A DNA stretch of 64,000 nt from Pelomonas parva (GTDB taxonomy: Bacteria > Pseudomonadota > Gammaproteobacteria > Burkholderiales > Burkholderiaceae_C), in the NCBI RefSeq assembly GCF_043555835.1, contig NZ_JBIGHV010000007.1:62001-126000 (forward strand), in the 5' to 3' direction. The first letter of the stretch is position 1; the number at the start of each line of letters is the position of its first letter. Below, one piece after another: positions 19,207 to 28,056 of the stretch. The notes under the pieces were generated by a model. That model saw nothing but the letters and a program-made list of their open reading frames with translations. It was not told the DNA's origin and did not search any database. Position numbers and translations under genes: made by a program.

Positions 19207-19872
19207 ATGAGTTCTCGCCCCCAACGCTTCGACCTGATCGCCTTCGACTGGGACGGCACCCTGTTCGACTCCACCGCGCTGATCGCCCGCTGCATCCAGC
19301 GCGCCGCCGTGGACATCGGCCTGCCCGAGCCCGAGTTCGAGAACTGCCGCTACGTCATCGGCCTGGGCCTGCGCGATGCGCTGGAGCATGCCGTGCCCGG
19401 CCTGCCCGAGGAGCGCTACCCCGAGCTGGGCCTGCGCTACCGCCACCACTACCTGGCCTCCGAGCACGAGCTGTCGCTGTTCGAAGGCAGCCTGGCCATG
19501 CTGGAAGAACTGAAGGCCCGTCACCACTGGCTGGCCGTGGCCACCGGCAAGAACCGCGTGGGCCTGGACCGGGTGCTGGCGTCGAGCGAACTGGGCCATC
19601 TGTTCGACGGCACGCGCACGGCCGACGAGACGCGCTCCAAGCCGCATCCGCAGATGCTGCTGGAGCTGATGAAGGAGTTCGGCGTGGAGCCCGAGCGCAC
19701 GCTGATGATTGGCGACACGACGCATGACCTGCAGCTGGCGGTCAATGCCGGCGCGCCTTGCGTGGCGGTCAGCTTTGGCGCACACGACCACGCGACGTTT
19801 GCGGAGTTCAACCCGCTGTTCGTCGCCCATTCGACGCGCGAGCTGCACGACTGGCTGATCGCGAATGCCTGA
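19207..19872 (+). CDS. HAD-superfamily hydrolase, phosphoglycolate phosphatase-like
   Basis: 221 residues from ATG 19207. Motif I is FDWDGTLFDS (two catalytic Asp), motif II is ATGK, and motif III/IV is the K in SKPHP plus MIGDTTHDL. The order and cap-domain size fit the Gph/PGP subfamily. Substrate is inferred; closely related proteins at the rluC locus of Burkholderiales are annotated simply as HAD-IA phosphatases. It starts a three-gene operon with the Rieske and SppA genes (8-base overlap with the next gene). Confidence 0.88.
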   Translation: MSSRPQRFDLIAFDWDGTLFDSTALIARCIQRAAVDIGLPEPEFENCRYVIGLGLRDALEHAVPGLPEERYPELGLRYRHHYLASEHELSLFEGSLAMLEELKARHHWLAVATGKNRVGLDRVLASSELGHLFDGTRTADETRSKPHPQMLLELMKEFGVEPERTLMIGDTTHDLQLAVNAGAPCVAVSFGAHDHATFAEFNPLFVAHSTRELHDWLIANA

Positions 19873-20251
19873 GCTGGACGCCGCGCCACCGCAGCGCCTG
19901 TGCGCGTCGGCCGAACTGCAGGAGCGCGGCAAGGCGGTCAGCTTTGACGTCATCCAGTGGCGCGAGCCGGTGCGGGCCTTCGCGCTGCGCTTCGACGGCC
20001 AGGCCGTGGCCTACCTGAACCGTTGCGCGCATGTGCCCACCGAGATGGACTGGCAGGAAGGCGAGTTCCTGGACGGCGACAAGCGCTTCATCATGTGCAG
20101 CATCCATGGCGCGGTCTACGAGCCCTCGACCGGCCATTGCGTCATGGGCCCGTGCACACGCGGGCGGCTGACGAAGATCGAAGTCACCGAGCGCGACGGC
20201 CAGGTCTACTGGCACCCCACGCGCGACACCAAACCCGCTTTCGAAGGTTGA
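19865..20251 (+). CDS. Rieske [2Fe-2S] domain protein
   Basis: 128 residues forming a single Rieske domain. The cluster ligands are visible as RCAHVP (Cys-x-His) and MCSIHGA (Cys-x-x-His). No membrane anchor is seen, so it is a small soluble ferredoxin-like protein. Its partner and role are unknown. The ATG overlaps the phosphatase gene, and sppA begins two bases after the stop. Confidence 0.88.
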   Translation: MPELDAAPPQRLCASAELQERGKAVSFDVIQWREPVRAFALRFDGQAVAYLNRCAHVPTEMDWQEGEFLDGDKRFIMCSIHGAVYEPSTGHCVMGPCTRGRLTKIEVTERDGQVYWHPTRDTKPAFEG

Positions 20252-20252
20252 C

Positions 20253-21248
20253 ATGAGCAGCAATTCCGACAACGACACCTTGCCGCCGCCCATGCAGGAC
20301 CCGGTCGGCGTGCCGCCCCTCGTCACACCGGCCGCCGAGCCGCTGCTGGCCCAACTGGCGCAGGACTTCCTGCGCGAGCGCCGCGCGGAGCGCCGCTGGC
20401 GCACGGTGTTCCGCCTTTTCTGGCTGCTGCTGGCCGGGCTGCTGGTCTACAGCCTGTGGCTGCAGGGCCGGCATGTGGCGGCGACGACCACGCCGCACAC
20501 CGCCCTGGTCGAGGTGCGCGGCGAGATCGCGGCCGACACCGAGGCCAGCGCCGAGATGCTGCTGGCCGCGCTGAAGGACGCCTTCAAGGACGAGGCGGCC
20601 GAGGCGGTCGTGCTGCGCATCAACTCGCCCGGTGGCAGCCCCGTGCAGGCCGGCATCGTCCACGACGAGATCAAGCGGCTGAAGAAGAAGTACGACAAGC
20701 CGGTCTATGCCGTCGTCGAGGAGATGTGCGCCTCGGGCGCTTACTACATCGCTGCGGCGGCCGACGAGATCTATGTCGACAAGGCCTCCCTCGTCGGCTC
20801 CATCGGCGTGCTGATGGACGGCTTCGGCTTCACGGGGCTGATGGACAAGGTGGGCGTCGAGCGCCGGCTGCTGACGGCCGGCGACAACAAGGGCATGCTG
20901 GACCCGTTCAGCCCCGTGTCGCCCAAGCAGCGCGCCTATGCGCAGGCGATGCTGGACCAGATCCACCAGCAGTTCATCACCGTCGTGCGCGAGGGCCGCG
21001 GCAAGCGGCTGAAGGAGACACCGGAGACCTTCTCCGGCCTGTTCTGGAACGGCGAGCAGGCCGTGGAGATGGGCCTGGCCGACCACTACGGCAACCTCGA
21101 CTACGTGGCCCGCGAGGTCGTCAAGGCCGAAGACGTCATCGACTACACGCCGCGCGACAACGTCGCTGAGCGGCTGGCCAAGCGTTTCGGCGCAGGCGTG
21201 GGTGCCGGTGCCGTGAAGGCGCTGCGGGAGCTGGCGCCGATCCGCTGA
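20253..21248 (+). CDS. sppA: S49-family signal peptide peptidase (SppA)
   Basis: 331 residues: a single membrane anchor at about 52-70, then the protease domain. The oxyanion region is INSPGGSP (about 123-130), the nucleophile is Ser161 in CASGAYYIA, and Lys199 in LMDKVGV is well placed as general base. This is the short, single-domain SppA type. It degrades signal peptides left in the inner membrane after LepB cleavage. It is the third gene of the HAD-Rieske-sppA run and converges on the PEP-CTERM gene. Confidence 0.9.
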   Translation: MSSNSDNDTLPPPMQDPVGVPPLVTPAAEPLLAQLAQDFLRERRAERRWRTVFRLFWLLLAGLLVYSLWLQGRHVAATTTPHTALVEVRGEIAADTEASAEMLLAALKDAFKDEAAEAVVLRINSPGGSPVQAGIVHDEIKRLKKKYDKPVYAVVEEMCASGAYYIAAAADEIYVDKASLVGSIGVLMDGFGFTGLMDKVGVERRLLTAGDNKGMLDPFSPVSPKQRAYAQAMLDQIHQQFITVVREGRGKRLKETPETFSGLFWNGEQAVEMGLADHYGNLDYVAREVVKAEDVIDYTPRDNVAERLAKRFGAGVGAGAVKALRELAPIR

Positions 21249-22172
21249 TCAGGCCTTGCTGCGGCGGCTATAGCCAACCGCAGCCAGCGCGAGGCCGACG
21301 AGGGCCAGCGATGCCGGCTCCGGCAGGCGTTGGACTTGCGCGCCGGGCGTGGTGGACGGGCTGGTGACGAAGAAGGGCATCGGCGCATCGTTGACCTGCA
21401 CGCTGCTGTTCCAGTCCTTCACGACGACCTGGCCGTTGATCTGGCCCCAGCCATGGCCGACGCTGGCGTTCACGGCCAGCAGCGACGCGTTGATGCCGCC
21501 GTTGAGCGCGATGCCGGTGGCCTCGGGCAGGTTGAACACCACCTGGCCCTTGTTGAAACCGGTGTAGCCGTGGTTGCCGAAGTCCACGAAGGCGCCGTGG
21601 ATGTTGATGAGCACCTGCGCGCCGTCGCCCAGGCCGGTGATCTGCATGTTCTTCAATGCGTCGACCGCGAGGATGTCGAAGACGGCCAGCATCTGGCCGG
21701 TGGCGTCGAAGTTCAGCGTGCCCCACTGGTCGACGACGGCGCCGGTGTTGGCCAGGCCGTCGAACGACGACGACAGCGTGCCCAGGCGCTGCTTCTCGCT
21801 GGCGAAGTCAAAGCCGTGGCCGCTGGCGGTACCGCCGATCACGTTGCCAGTGTTGTTGGGCGTGTAGCTGCCGCCGACGACGGCGCCGCCCCAGATGGAG
21901 CCGTTGGTGAAGGCGAGGTCACCGCCCACCACCAGGCCCGTGCCTTGGTAGAGGGCGCTGGAGCCGGTCTTGGTGTTGATGGAATAGCCGTTGATCGTCG
22001 CGTTGCCGCCGACCGCGACGCGACCTTCGACGTCGCTGCTGCCGACGGTCATGTTGCCGAAGGCGAGCAAGTTGAGGCTGGGGTCCAGGCCCAGGCTGAT
22101 CGGGGCCGCTTGGACGGCCGTGGCGGCGAGAAGCGCGGTGGCGAGGGAGAGAAGGCGGGGGAGAAACTGCAT
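21249..22172 (-). CDS. choice-of-anchor A family protein with PEP-CTERM signal
   Basis: 307 residues. A signal peptide (about 1-22, cleavage after VQA) is followed by a Gly/Asn-rich beta domain of the choice-of-anchor A type (GRVAVGGNATI, NINTKTG-like turns, LINIHGAF, VVFNLPEA). The C-terminal sorting signal LPEPASLALVGLALAAVGY plus RRSK is a PEP-CTERM tail recognised by exosortase. Such proteins are exported to the cell surface or extracellular matrix. No exosortase gene is in this window. Stops of this gene and sppA are adjacent and convergent. Confidence 0.88.
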   Translation of the reverse strand: MQFLPRLLSLATALLAATAVQAAPISLGLDPSLNLLAFGNMTVGSSDVEGRVAVGGNATINGYSINTKTGSSALYQGTGLVVGGDLAFTNGSIWGGAVVGGSYTPNNTGNVIGGTASGHGFDFASEKQRLGTLSSSFDGLANTGAVVDQWGTLNFDATGQMLAVFDILAVDALKNMQITGLGDGAQVLINIHGAFVDFGNHGYTGFNKGQVVFNLPEATGIALNGGINASLLAVNASVGHGWGQINGQVVVKDWNSSVQVNDAPMPFFVTSPSTTPGAQVQRLPEPASLALVGLALAAVGYSRRSKA

Positions 22173-22313
22173 GCCCGGCAGTCTAGGGAGCAGGCCGTTT
22201 TTGCGTCACGCCCTGTCGTGGGGGTTGGCGGGGCGCTTCGCGAAGCAGTTCACGGGTGGCGGGCACCAGGCGAGAAAGATGCTTTGAGCGTCAGACCTCG
22301 CGGCCGATTTGGT

Positions 22314-22389
22314 ATCGGCTCAAGATATCGAGCTGATAAGGCAACATTGACTTGAATGCGGCAGAATCGGCTCACATCATCGAGCTGAT
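22314..22389. repeat. pair of 24-bp palindromic direct repeats (candidate operators)
   Basis: Two copies at 22314-22337 and 22366-22389 agree at 20 of 24 positions. Each is itself a palindrome of the form ATCGGCTC-N8-GAGCTGAT. Their centres are 52 bp apart, five helical turns. The second copy ends three bases before the ATG of the decayed gene at 22393. This is the layout of a repressor binding two operators over a promoter; the cognate protein is not obvious. Confidence 0.6.
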
Positions 22390-22392
22390 TCA

Positions 22393-22738
22393 TGCCTTAC
22401 GACGACCGTTTGACTTCCGAGGCGGTGCTGCGAGCCATCGCCACGCTTGCGTCTGCGGGGCAGGGTACAAGGTCGTGATGGAGTCCATGGGCTAGCCGGA
22501 CCCCTTCCGAGTCAACTACCGGGAAGCGCTGAGCGAAGCGGTGGGGCTGGTGGTTCGAGGCCGCAGATCCGTAGCGCAAGCGCTGGCTGGCTTGGGCTTG
22601 CCCGCTGAGGATGCAGCGAAGTTCGAGCAGTTGCTGGCCCAGGAACTTAAAGCACTTGCCGTCTTCAACTGCGCGCGCTACCGGCTGGGCAACACGGAAA
22701 CGCAGGCCTGGATTGATGCGGGTCGACCGCAGGGCTAG
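22393..22738 (+). pseudogene. disrupted small gene of unknown family
   Basis: The frame opens at ATG 22393 (MPYDDRLTSEAVLRAIATLA...) and runs into TGA near 22479. A +1 shift near 22462-22466 continues the sense as YKVVMESMG, then TAG at 22493, and afterwards PDPFRVNYREALSEAVGLVVRG through to TAG at 22736. The joined product would be about 114 residues. One frameshift plus one internal stop indicates a decayed gene. The last part could still be expressed from GTG 22541 (65 residues). Its palindromic upstream repeats suggest that it once was a regulated, perhaps autoregulated, module. Confidence 0.6.
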
Positions 22739-22795
22739 CGATTCCCCGACGGCCGATGGCGCTGCAACGCCGTGCGCCGCGCAAAATCAGCCTCC

Positions 22796-24409
22796 ATGAC
22801 TACCGCACCTCGCTTCGACTGGACCGCCGGCTACCCGAGCCGGCGCAGCCCGCTTTTCGCGCGCAACATCGTCTCGACCTCGCATCCGCTCGCGGCGCAG
22901 GCCGGGCTGCGCGTGCTGAACGCCGGCGGCAACGCGGTGGACGCGGCGATTGCTGCGGCAGCCTGCATGACGCTCGTGGAGCCCTGCAGCAACGGCCTGG
23001 GCTCGGACGCCTTCTGCATCCTCTGGGACGGGCAGCAGCTGCACGGCCTGAACGCCTCAGGGCCGGCGCCCGCCGCCTGGACGCCCGGGTTTTTCGAGGG
23101 TCAGGCCATGCCCAAGCGCGGCTGGGGTTCGGTCACCGTGCCAGGCGCGGTGGGCGGCTGGGCGGCCTTGAGCGAGCGCTTTGGCAAGCTGCCGTTCGCA
23201 GACCTGATGCAGCCGGCCATCGAAATCGCCGAGCGCGGCTATGCGGTGCCGCCCATCGTGCAGGGCAAGTGGGCCATGGCGGCGGCCATCGGCGAGCTGA
23301 CCTCGCAGCCTGGCTTTGCGCAGGCCTTCCTGCCCAAGGGCAGGGCACCGGAGGTCGGCGAGCTGTTCCGCTTTGAAGATGCGGCACGCAGCCTGAAGCT
23401 GATCGCCGAGTCCAAGGGCGAGGCCTTCTATCGCGGCGAGATCGCGCAGGCGCTGGCCCGCTTTGCGCGCGAGACCGGCGGCGCGCTGACTGAAGGCGAC
23501 CTCGCTGCCTATCAGCCCGAGTGGGTCACGCCGCTGGCCAAGGACTTTGCCGGTCACACGTTGCACGAGATCCCACCCAACGGCCAGGGCATCGCCGCGC
23601 AGATGGCGCTGGGGTTGCTGGAGCACTGCAACGTCACGGCCCATGCGGTCGACAGCCCCGAGGCCCAGCACCTGATGATCGAGGCGATGAAGCTGGCCTT
23701 CGCCGATGTCTACCGCTTTGTGGCTGAACCCGGCGCGATGACGGTCAGCCCGGCCCAACTGCTGGACCTCGACTACCTCGCCGAGCGCGCCAGGCTCATC
23801 GACCCGTCCCGCGCCCAGGTCTTCGGCGCCGGCAACCCCGTCAAGGGCGGCACCATCTACCTGACCGCCGCCGACGAGAGCGGGATGATGGTCAGTTTCA
23901 TCCAGAGCAACTACATGGGCTTCGGCTCCGGCCTGGTGCTGCCGGGCTACGGCATCAGCCTGCAGAACCGCGGCCACTGTTTCACGTTGGAGCCGGGCCA
24001 CCCCAACCAGGTCGCGCCCGGCAAACGCCCCTTCCACACCATCATTCCGGCCTTCCTGTCCAAGGACGGCGCGCCGATCATGAGCTTCGGCGTCATGGGC
24101 GGCAACATGCAGCCGCAAGGCCACATGCAGACGCTGGTGCGCATGCTCTGCTACGGCCAGAACCCGCAGGCCGCCTGCGACGCGCCGCGCTGGCGCTTCA
24201 ACGAAGGGCTATCGATCAACATCGAGCCGCACATGCCTGCGGCCACCATCGAGGCCCTGCGCGCGCGCGGCCACGAGATCGGCGACATCCACGACAGCTA
24301 CCAGGACTTCGGCGCCGGCCAGTTCATCTGGCGGCTGGGTGACCCGGGCGTGGAAGGCTACGTGGCCGCCAGCGATCCGCGCCGCGACGGCGCCGCCGTG
24401 GGCTGGTGA
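22796..24409 (+). CDS. ggt: gamma-glutamyltransferase family protein
   Basis: 537 residues from ATG 22796; an in-frame start 24 bases earlier is possible. The N-terminal segment STSHPLAAQAGLRVLNAGGNAVDAAIAAA is the hallmark of the family, followed by EPCSNGLGSDAF and VPGAVGGW. The autoprocessing site that creates the catalytic N-terminal Thr is at GGTIYLTAADESG, although it reads TIYL rather than the common TTHF. SFGVMGGNMQPQGHMQ is the late conserved box. No signal peptide is apparent, so it may act in the cytoplasm on glutathione or gamma-glutamyl compounds. Confidence 0.9.
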   Translation: MTTAPRFDWTAGYPSRRSPLFARNIVSTSHPLAAQAGLRVLNAGGNAVDAAIAAAACMTLVEPCSNGLGSDAFCILWDGQQLHGLNASGPAPAAWTPGFFEGQAMPKRGWGSVTVPGAVGGWAALSERFGKLPFADLMQPAIEIAERGYAVPPIVQGKWAMAAAIGELTSQPGFAQAFLPKGRAPEVGELFRFEDAARSLKLIAESKGEAFYRGEIAQALARFARETGGALTEGDLAAYQPEWVTPLAKDFAGHTLHEIPPNGQGIAAQMALGLLEHCNVTAHAVDSPEAQHLMIEAMKLAFADVYRFVAEPGAMTVSPAQLLDLDYLAERARLIDPSRAQVFGAGNPVKGGTIYLTAADESGMMVSFIQSNYMGFGSGLVLPGYGISLQNRGHCFTLEPGHPNQVAPGKRPFHTIIPAFLSKDGAPIMSFGVMGGNMQPQGHMQTLVRMLCYGQNPQAACDAPRWRFNEGLSINIEPHMPAATIEALRARGHEIGDIHDSYQDFGAGQFIWRLGDPGVEGYVAASDPRRDGAAVGW

Positions 24410-24411
24410 CG

Positions 24412-24783
24412 ATGCAGCCGCTGCGCCTGCATCCCGGCGACGACCTGCGTGCCGCGCTCGGCACCTTCACCGGCTTCGTCATCGCCGGCATCGGCAGCCT
24501 CGTGCAGGCGGAGCTGCGCTTCGCCGGCGAGCCTGGCCCTACGCACATTGATGGCCCCCTGGAGGTCCTGACGCTGAGCGGCAGCCTGACGCCCGCCGGC
24601 GCCCACCTGCATGTGAGCGTGTCGGACGCCTCGGGCCGCGTGCTCGGCGGGCATGTCTGCGCCGGCTGCATCGTGCGCACGACGGCCGAGCTGCTGATCG
24701 CGCCGCTGCCGCCCGGCAGCCTCGGGCGCGAGTTCGATGCCGCCACCGGCTACACCGAGCTTGCCGTCCACCCTCGCTGCTAG
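24412..24783 (+). CDS. PPC-domain (DUF296) protein
   Basis: About 123 residues. The PPC/DUF296 pattern is clear: RLHPGDDLRAAL, GFVIAGIGSLVQAELRF, LEVLTLSGSLTPAGAHLHVSVSD and GGHVCAGCIVRTTAELLI. These are small trimeric proteins related to the plant AT-hook PPC domain; bacterial function is poorly known. GTG 24406 overlapping the ggt stop is an alternative start. Co-transcription with ggt is likely. Confidence 0.85.
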   Translation: MQPLRLHPGDDLRAALGTFTGFVIAGIGSLVQAELRFAGEPGPTHIDGPLEVLTLSGSLTPAGAHLHVSVSDASGRVLGGHVCAGCIVRTTAELLIAPLPPGSLGREFDAATGYTELAVHPRC

Positions 24784-24888
24784 CATTGGTGCCCATGACC
24801 AAGCTGCTTGACCTCGACTGACGGCGTTTTTGCGCGTCTTCCCTTCGCGGGCCGCTGCCCGCGCGTCGAGCTTCAACACCAGCCAGCC

Positions 24889-26169
24889 ATGTGGTCACGC
24901 TTCATACAGTTTTTCATCCTCGCGCCCGGCGACCTGCTGCGCGATGCCGTCTACCGGCGCTTGTGGACCTCCATCCTCTGCTCCTCGCTGGGTGGCCAGA
25001 TCACGCTGCTGGCGCTGCCGCTGACGGCCGCCGTGCTGCTGGACGCCACGCCCACGCAGATGGGCCTGCTGCAGGCGCTGGAGGTGCTGCCGTTCGCGCT
25101 GTTCTGCCTGCCTGCCGGCGTGCTGCTGGACCGGGTGCGCAAGCTGCCCGTCTACATCGGCGGCGAGGCCATGATGGCGCTGGCCGTCGTGTCGGTGCCC
25201 GTCGCCGCCTGGCTGGGTGTGCTGGACATGATGTGGCTGTACGTCGTGGGCTTCATCATCGGCACCGTCCACACGACGGCCGGCAGCGCCGCGCAGATCG
25301 TGCTGACCCAGGTCGTGCCGCGTGAGCGGCTGGTCGAGGCGCATGCCAAGAACGCGCTGGCCTCGTCGGGCGCCGATGTGGCCGGGCCGGGCGTGGCGGG
25401 CCTGCTGATCAAGCTGGTGGGTGCGCCGATGGCGTTGGTGGTCGACGCGCTGATGCTGGCCGGCTCGGTGTTCATCCTGCGCGGCATCCGCGTCAACGAA
25501 GTGCTGCCGCCGCGCAAGGTGCAGAACTTCTGGGCCGAGCTGAAGGACGGCCTGCGCTTCGTGCGCGACCGGCAGCTGCTGGTCAGCATGGCCATCCTGA
25601 TGGCCAGCTGGAACCTCTTCCACAACGCGGCGCTGGTCGTGCAGATCCTGCTCGCCACGCGCGAGCTGAACATGCAGCCGCAGACTGTGGGCTGGTCCTA
25701 CGTGGCCATCGGCGTCGGCACGGTGCTGGCCAGCATCTTCGGCACGCGCATCAGCCGGCGCCTCGGGCCCGGGCCCTGCCTGGTGCTGGGCTACTCGCTG
25801 TGCGGCCTGGCCTGGCTGCAGCTGGCGCTGGCGCCGGCAGGGCCCTGGGGCGTGCTGAGCTTCGCCTTCATGCTGTTCACCTGGGGCGTGGGTGCGGTGC
25901 TGATGTTCATCAACTTCTTATCGCTGCGTCAGGCCGTCACGCCCGCGCCCATGCTGGGCCGCATGACCAGCACCGTGCGCTGGCTCATCCTGCTGCCCGC
26001 CGCGCCCGGCGCGCTGCTGGGTGGTTGGCTGGGCGAGCACCTGGGCCTGCGCGCTGCGCTGGGTTTTGCCGGCGTGGGCTGCGTGCTGATGGCCGTGTGG
26101 GCCTGGAACCACCCGGTGCTGCGCGGCGTGAGGGAGTTGCCCAAGCCGGTGGAGGTGGTGACGGTATGA
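24889..26169 (+). CDS. MFS transporter
   Basis: 426 residues from ATG 24889 with about twelve hydrophobic segments. The loop 2-3 motif appears as PAGVLLDRVRKLP and the 8-9 loop as GTRISRRLGPG. The overall pattern fits the enterobactin exporter-like / DHA3-type efflux proteins. Substrate is unknown. Its TGA overlaps the acetyltransferase ATG, so the two form an operon, perhaps a resistance or export pair. Confidence 0.85.
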   Translation: MWSRFIQFFILAPGDLLRDAVYRRLWTSILCSSLGGQITLLALPLTAAVLLDATPTQMGLLQALEVLPFALFCLPAGVLLDRVRKLPVYIGGEAMMALAVVSVPVAAWLGVLDMMWLYVVGFIIGTVHTTAGSAAQIVLTQVVPRERLVEAHAKNALASSGADVAGPGVAGLLIKLVGAPMALVVDALMLAGSVFILRGIRVNEVLPPRKVQNFWAELKDGLRFVRDRQLLVSMAILMASWNLFHNAALVVQILLATRELNMQPQTVGWSYVAIGVGTVLASIFGTRISRRLGPGPCLVLGYSLCGLAWLQLALAPAGPWGVLSFAFMLFTWGVGAVLMFINFLSLRQAVTPAPMLGRMTSTVRWLILLPAAPGALLGGWLGEHLGLRAALGFAGVGCVLMAVWAWNHPVLRGVRELPKPVEVVTV

Positions 26170-26741
26170 GTGATCCGGTCCTGATCGACATTCCCGAGCG
26201 GCTGGACGGCCAGCGCACGGTGCTGCAGGCGCCGCGCGCCGGCCTGGGTGCGGAGATGGCCGTCGTCATCACGCAGTCCTTGTCGCACCTGCGGCCGTGG
26301 ATGCCCTGGGCGCAGGAGGCGCCCACCGCAGAAAGTTCGGAACTGGTCGTGCGCCGCATGCAGGCCGACTTCATCGTCCGCCGCGACCTGTGCTTCCAGA
26401 TCTACGCCCGCCGCCCCGACGGCACGCCGGGCCGCCTGCTGGGCGGCACGGGTCTGCACCGCATCGACTGGGCGTTGCGCAAGTTCGAGATCGGCTACTG
26501 GATACGGCCCGAGGCGGCCGGCCAGGGGCATGTCAGCGAGGCCGTGCAACTATTGACGGCGCTGGCCTTCGACACGCTAACCGCGCGGCGCGTGGAGATC
26601 CGCTGTGACACGCGCAACCTGAAGAGCCGCGCCGTGGCGGAGCGCTGCGGCTTCGAGCTGGAAGGCGTGCTGCGGCGCGACGCGCTGGGCGTGGACGGCG
26701 CGCCGCGCGATACGGCCGTCTACGCCCGCATTGCAGCTTGA
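26166..26741 (+). CDS. GNAT-family N-acetyltransferase, RimJ/RimL-like
   Basis: 191 residues. Features of the RimJ/RimL/SpeG type: a central LGGTGLHRIDWALRKFEIGYWIRPEAAGQGHVSEAV with the acetyl-CoA loop (RPEAAGQGH), and the C-terminal EIRCDTRNLKSRAVAERCGFELEGVLRR. It may acetylate a ribosomal protein N-terminus or a small molecule. Overlaps the upstream MFS gene by four bases. Confidence 0.88.
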   Translation: MSDPVLIDIPERLDGQRTVLQAPRAGLGAEMAVVITQSLSHLRPWMPWAQEAPTAESSELVVRRMQADFIVRRDLCFQIYARRPDGTPGRLLGGTGLHRIDWALRKFEIGYWIRPEAAGQGHVSEAVQLLTALAFDTLTARRVEIRCDTRNLKSRAVAERCGFELEGVLRRDALGVDGAPRDTAVYARIAA

Positions 26742-26811
26742 CCGCAATTCGCTGCCATCGAACGTAGCTGCACGCTAGACGTTGATCCTTGCTGGCATGA
26801 TCAAGTCCGAT

Positions 26812-26845
26812 TTGATCGGTGGCAATCTGCCACATACACTGGGCC
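26812..26845 (+). promoter_or_regulatory. promoter with palindromic operator for the ParD-like gene
   Basis: TTGATC (26812-26817), 17-base spacer, TACACT (26835-26840); the ATG at 26846 lies at the expected transcript start, so the mRNA is probably leaderless and no Shine-Dalgarno is present. The spacer is filled by a perfect palindrome, GTGGCA-ATC-TGCCAC (26819-26833). A second inverted repeat, GATCAA-N7-TTGATC, lies at about 26799-26817 and overlaps the -35. Autorepression by the downstream antitoxin-like protein is the simplest reading. Confidence 0.55.
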
Positions 26846-27229
26846 ATGGCTAAGTCAGTCCGCATCACCGATGAGCTTTACGGCTTGGTCGAGAAGACCG
26901 GTGCCAGCATGTCTCGCTCGCTCGCTCAACAGTTGGAACACTGGGCGCGCATTGGCGCAGCGCTGGATGCCTCGGGCCTGACGACTGACCAGGTGCTCAA
27001 GCTGATGGGGCGTGATAACCCGCTCGCCGAGCAGGTGCTGGCGATGATGCTGGTGAATGCACACAAGCACAGAGGCGCAGCTGAGGTCGTGAAGCGCCAC
27101 GCGGCGGACGAAGCGGCCGTCAGGGTGGGGCGCAAGCAGGCTGAGGACCTGTTTGTTTTTCCGACGGGATTTCTTCGCAACGCGCGGACGGCGCGGGTCA
27201 GCAAAGCGGCCGCCGGCGCAGGCTGGTAG
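26846..27229 (+). CDS. ParD-like antitoxin-type protein
   Basis: 127 residues. The start AKSVRITDELYGLVEKTGASMSRSLAQQLEHWARIG matches the ParD-like antitoxin family (ribbon-helix-helix N-terminus with SRSLAQQLEHWA). The C-terminal half is basic. The gene is followed after 21 bases by a nucleotidyltransferase-like gene, suggesting a two-gene toxin-antitoxin-like module. Base composition is slightly less GC-rich than in neighbours, consistent with transfer. Confidence 0.75.
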   Translation: MAKSVRITDELYGLVEKTGASMSRSLAQQLEHWARIGAALDASGLTTDQVLKLMGRDNPLAEQVLAMMLVNAHKHRGAAEVVKRHAADEAAVRVGRKQAEDLFVFPTGFLRNARTARVSKAAAGAGW

Positions 27230-27250
27230 GCGGCAAACACAGCCATTGCT

Positions 27251-28033
27251 GTGTCGAAGCGATCCGAAGCGGCGACGCCGCCTGAGGTACTCAAGCGACT
27301 GTTGACTGTCGCCACGGAAGAGGTGCTGATCGGTGGACAGGCGCTCGCCGTGTGGCTGGATCACTATGGGCTGACTCTTCCGGCGGGAGCGCCGTCGGCG
27401 ATTTCGAATGATGTCGATTTCCTGGCTCGGTCTGCCGCAGCTGCATCCCGTGTCCATGCTTTTGCGAAGGCGATCGGAGGGAAAGTGCACCTCCCGAACG
27501 AGCGCGCCCTCACGGCGTTGGTTGGCCAGGCCTACCTCGACATCTCTGACGAGGAGTACTTGAACGTCGACGTGATGTTCAAGTTGGTGGGCCTGACCGC
27601 GGACGAGGTGAGACGCGAGACCGTGAAGTTCGATGTGGATGGGATGTCGTTCCTCGTCATGCATCCGCTTCACGTACTGCGGAGCCGACTGGTCAACCTC
27701 CACAAACTTCCCGAGAAGCAGAATGACAAAGGCGAACTGCAGTTGGTGCTGGCCATCGCAGTCGCTCGGGAGTTCCTGAGGAGGGCGGTGCTGACGGAGG
27801 CTTTGGAAGATGTTGCGACTGGGCGCAGTCCGATTCAGCGCTACGTCAATGACGTCGTCGTGATGGCTCGCGGTGACGCTGGCAAGAAGGTCGCCAAGCG
27901 CTTGGGCATCCGCGTGGCCGACGCGATCGATCCTTCATTGATCCCCGCAGGGCCGTTCTGGGACAAGGCGTGGCCTCGCATCCGGCCGCTGATGTCGCCC
28001 GAATGGGCGAGTCAGTTCTCTGTTCCTGAGTAA
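27251..28033 (+). CDS. nucleotidyltransferase-like protein (AbiEii-type fold)
   Basis: 260 residues from GTG 27251. The N-terminal segment EEVLIGGQALAVWLDHY ... ISNDVDFLAR has the GG/S-x(n)-D-x-D pattern of minimal nucleotidyltransferases, as in AbiEii/MNT toxins, with VDVMF supplying a possible third acidic residue. The following HPLHVLRSRLVNLHKLPEKQNDKG matches the second conserved block of such proteins. It is probably the toxin of a pair with the ParD-like gene. That pairing is inferred from adjacency; it is not the classical AbiEi-AbiEii pair. Confidence 0.65.
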   Translation: MSKRSEAATPPEVLKRLLTVATEEVLIGGQALAVWLDHYGLTLPAGAPSAISNDVDFLARSAAAASRVHAFAKAIGGKVHLPNERALTALVGQAYLDISDEEYLNVDVMFKLVGLTADEVRRETVKFDVDGMSFLVMHPLHVLRSRLVNLHKLPEKQNDKGELQLVLAIAVAREFLRRAVLTEALEDVATGRSPIQRYVNDVVVMARGDAGKKVAKRLGIRVADAIDPSLIPAGPFWDKAWPRIRPLMSPEWASQFSVPE

Positions 28034-28056
28034 GAAGCAGCTGACCCCGCGCGCAT

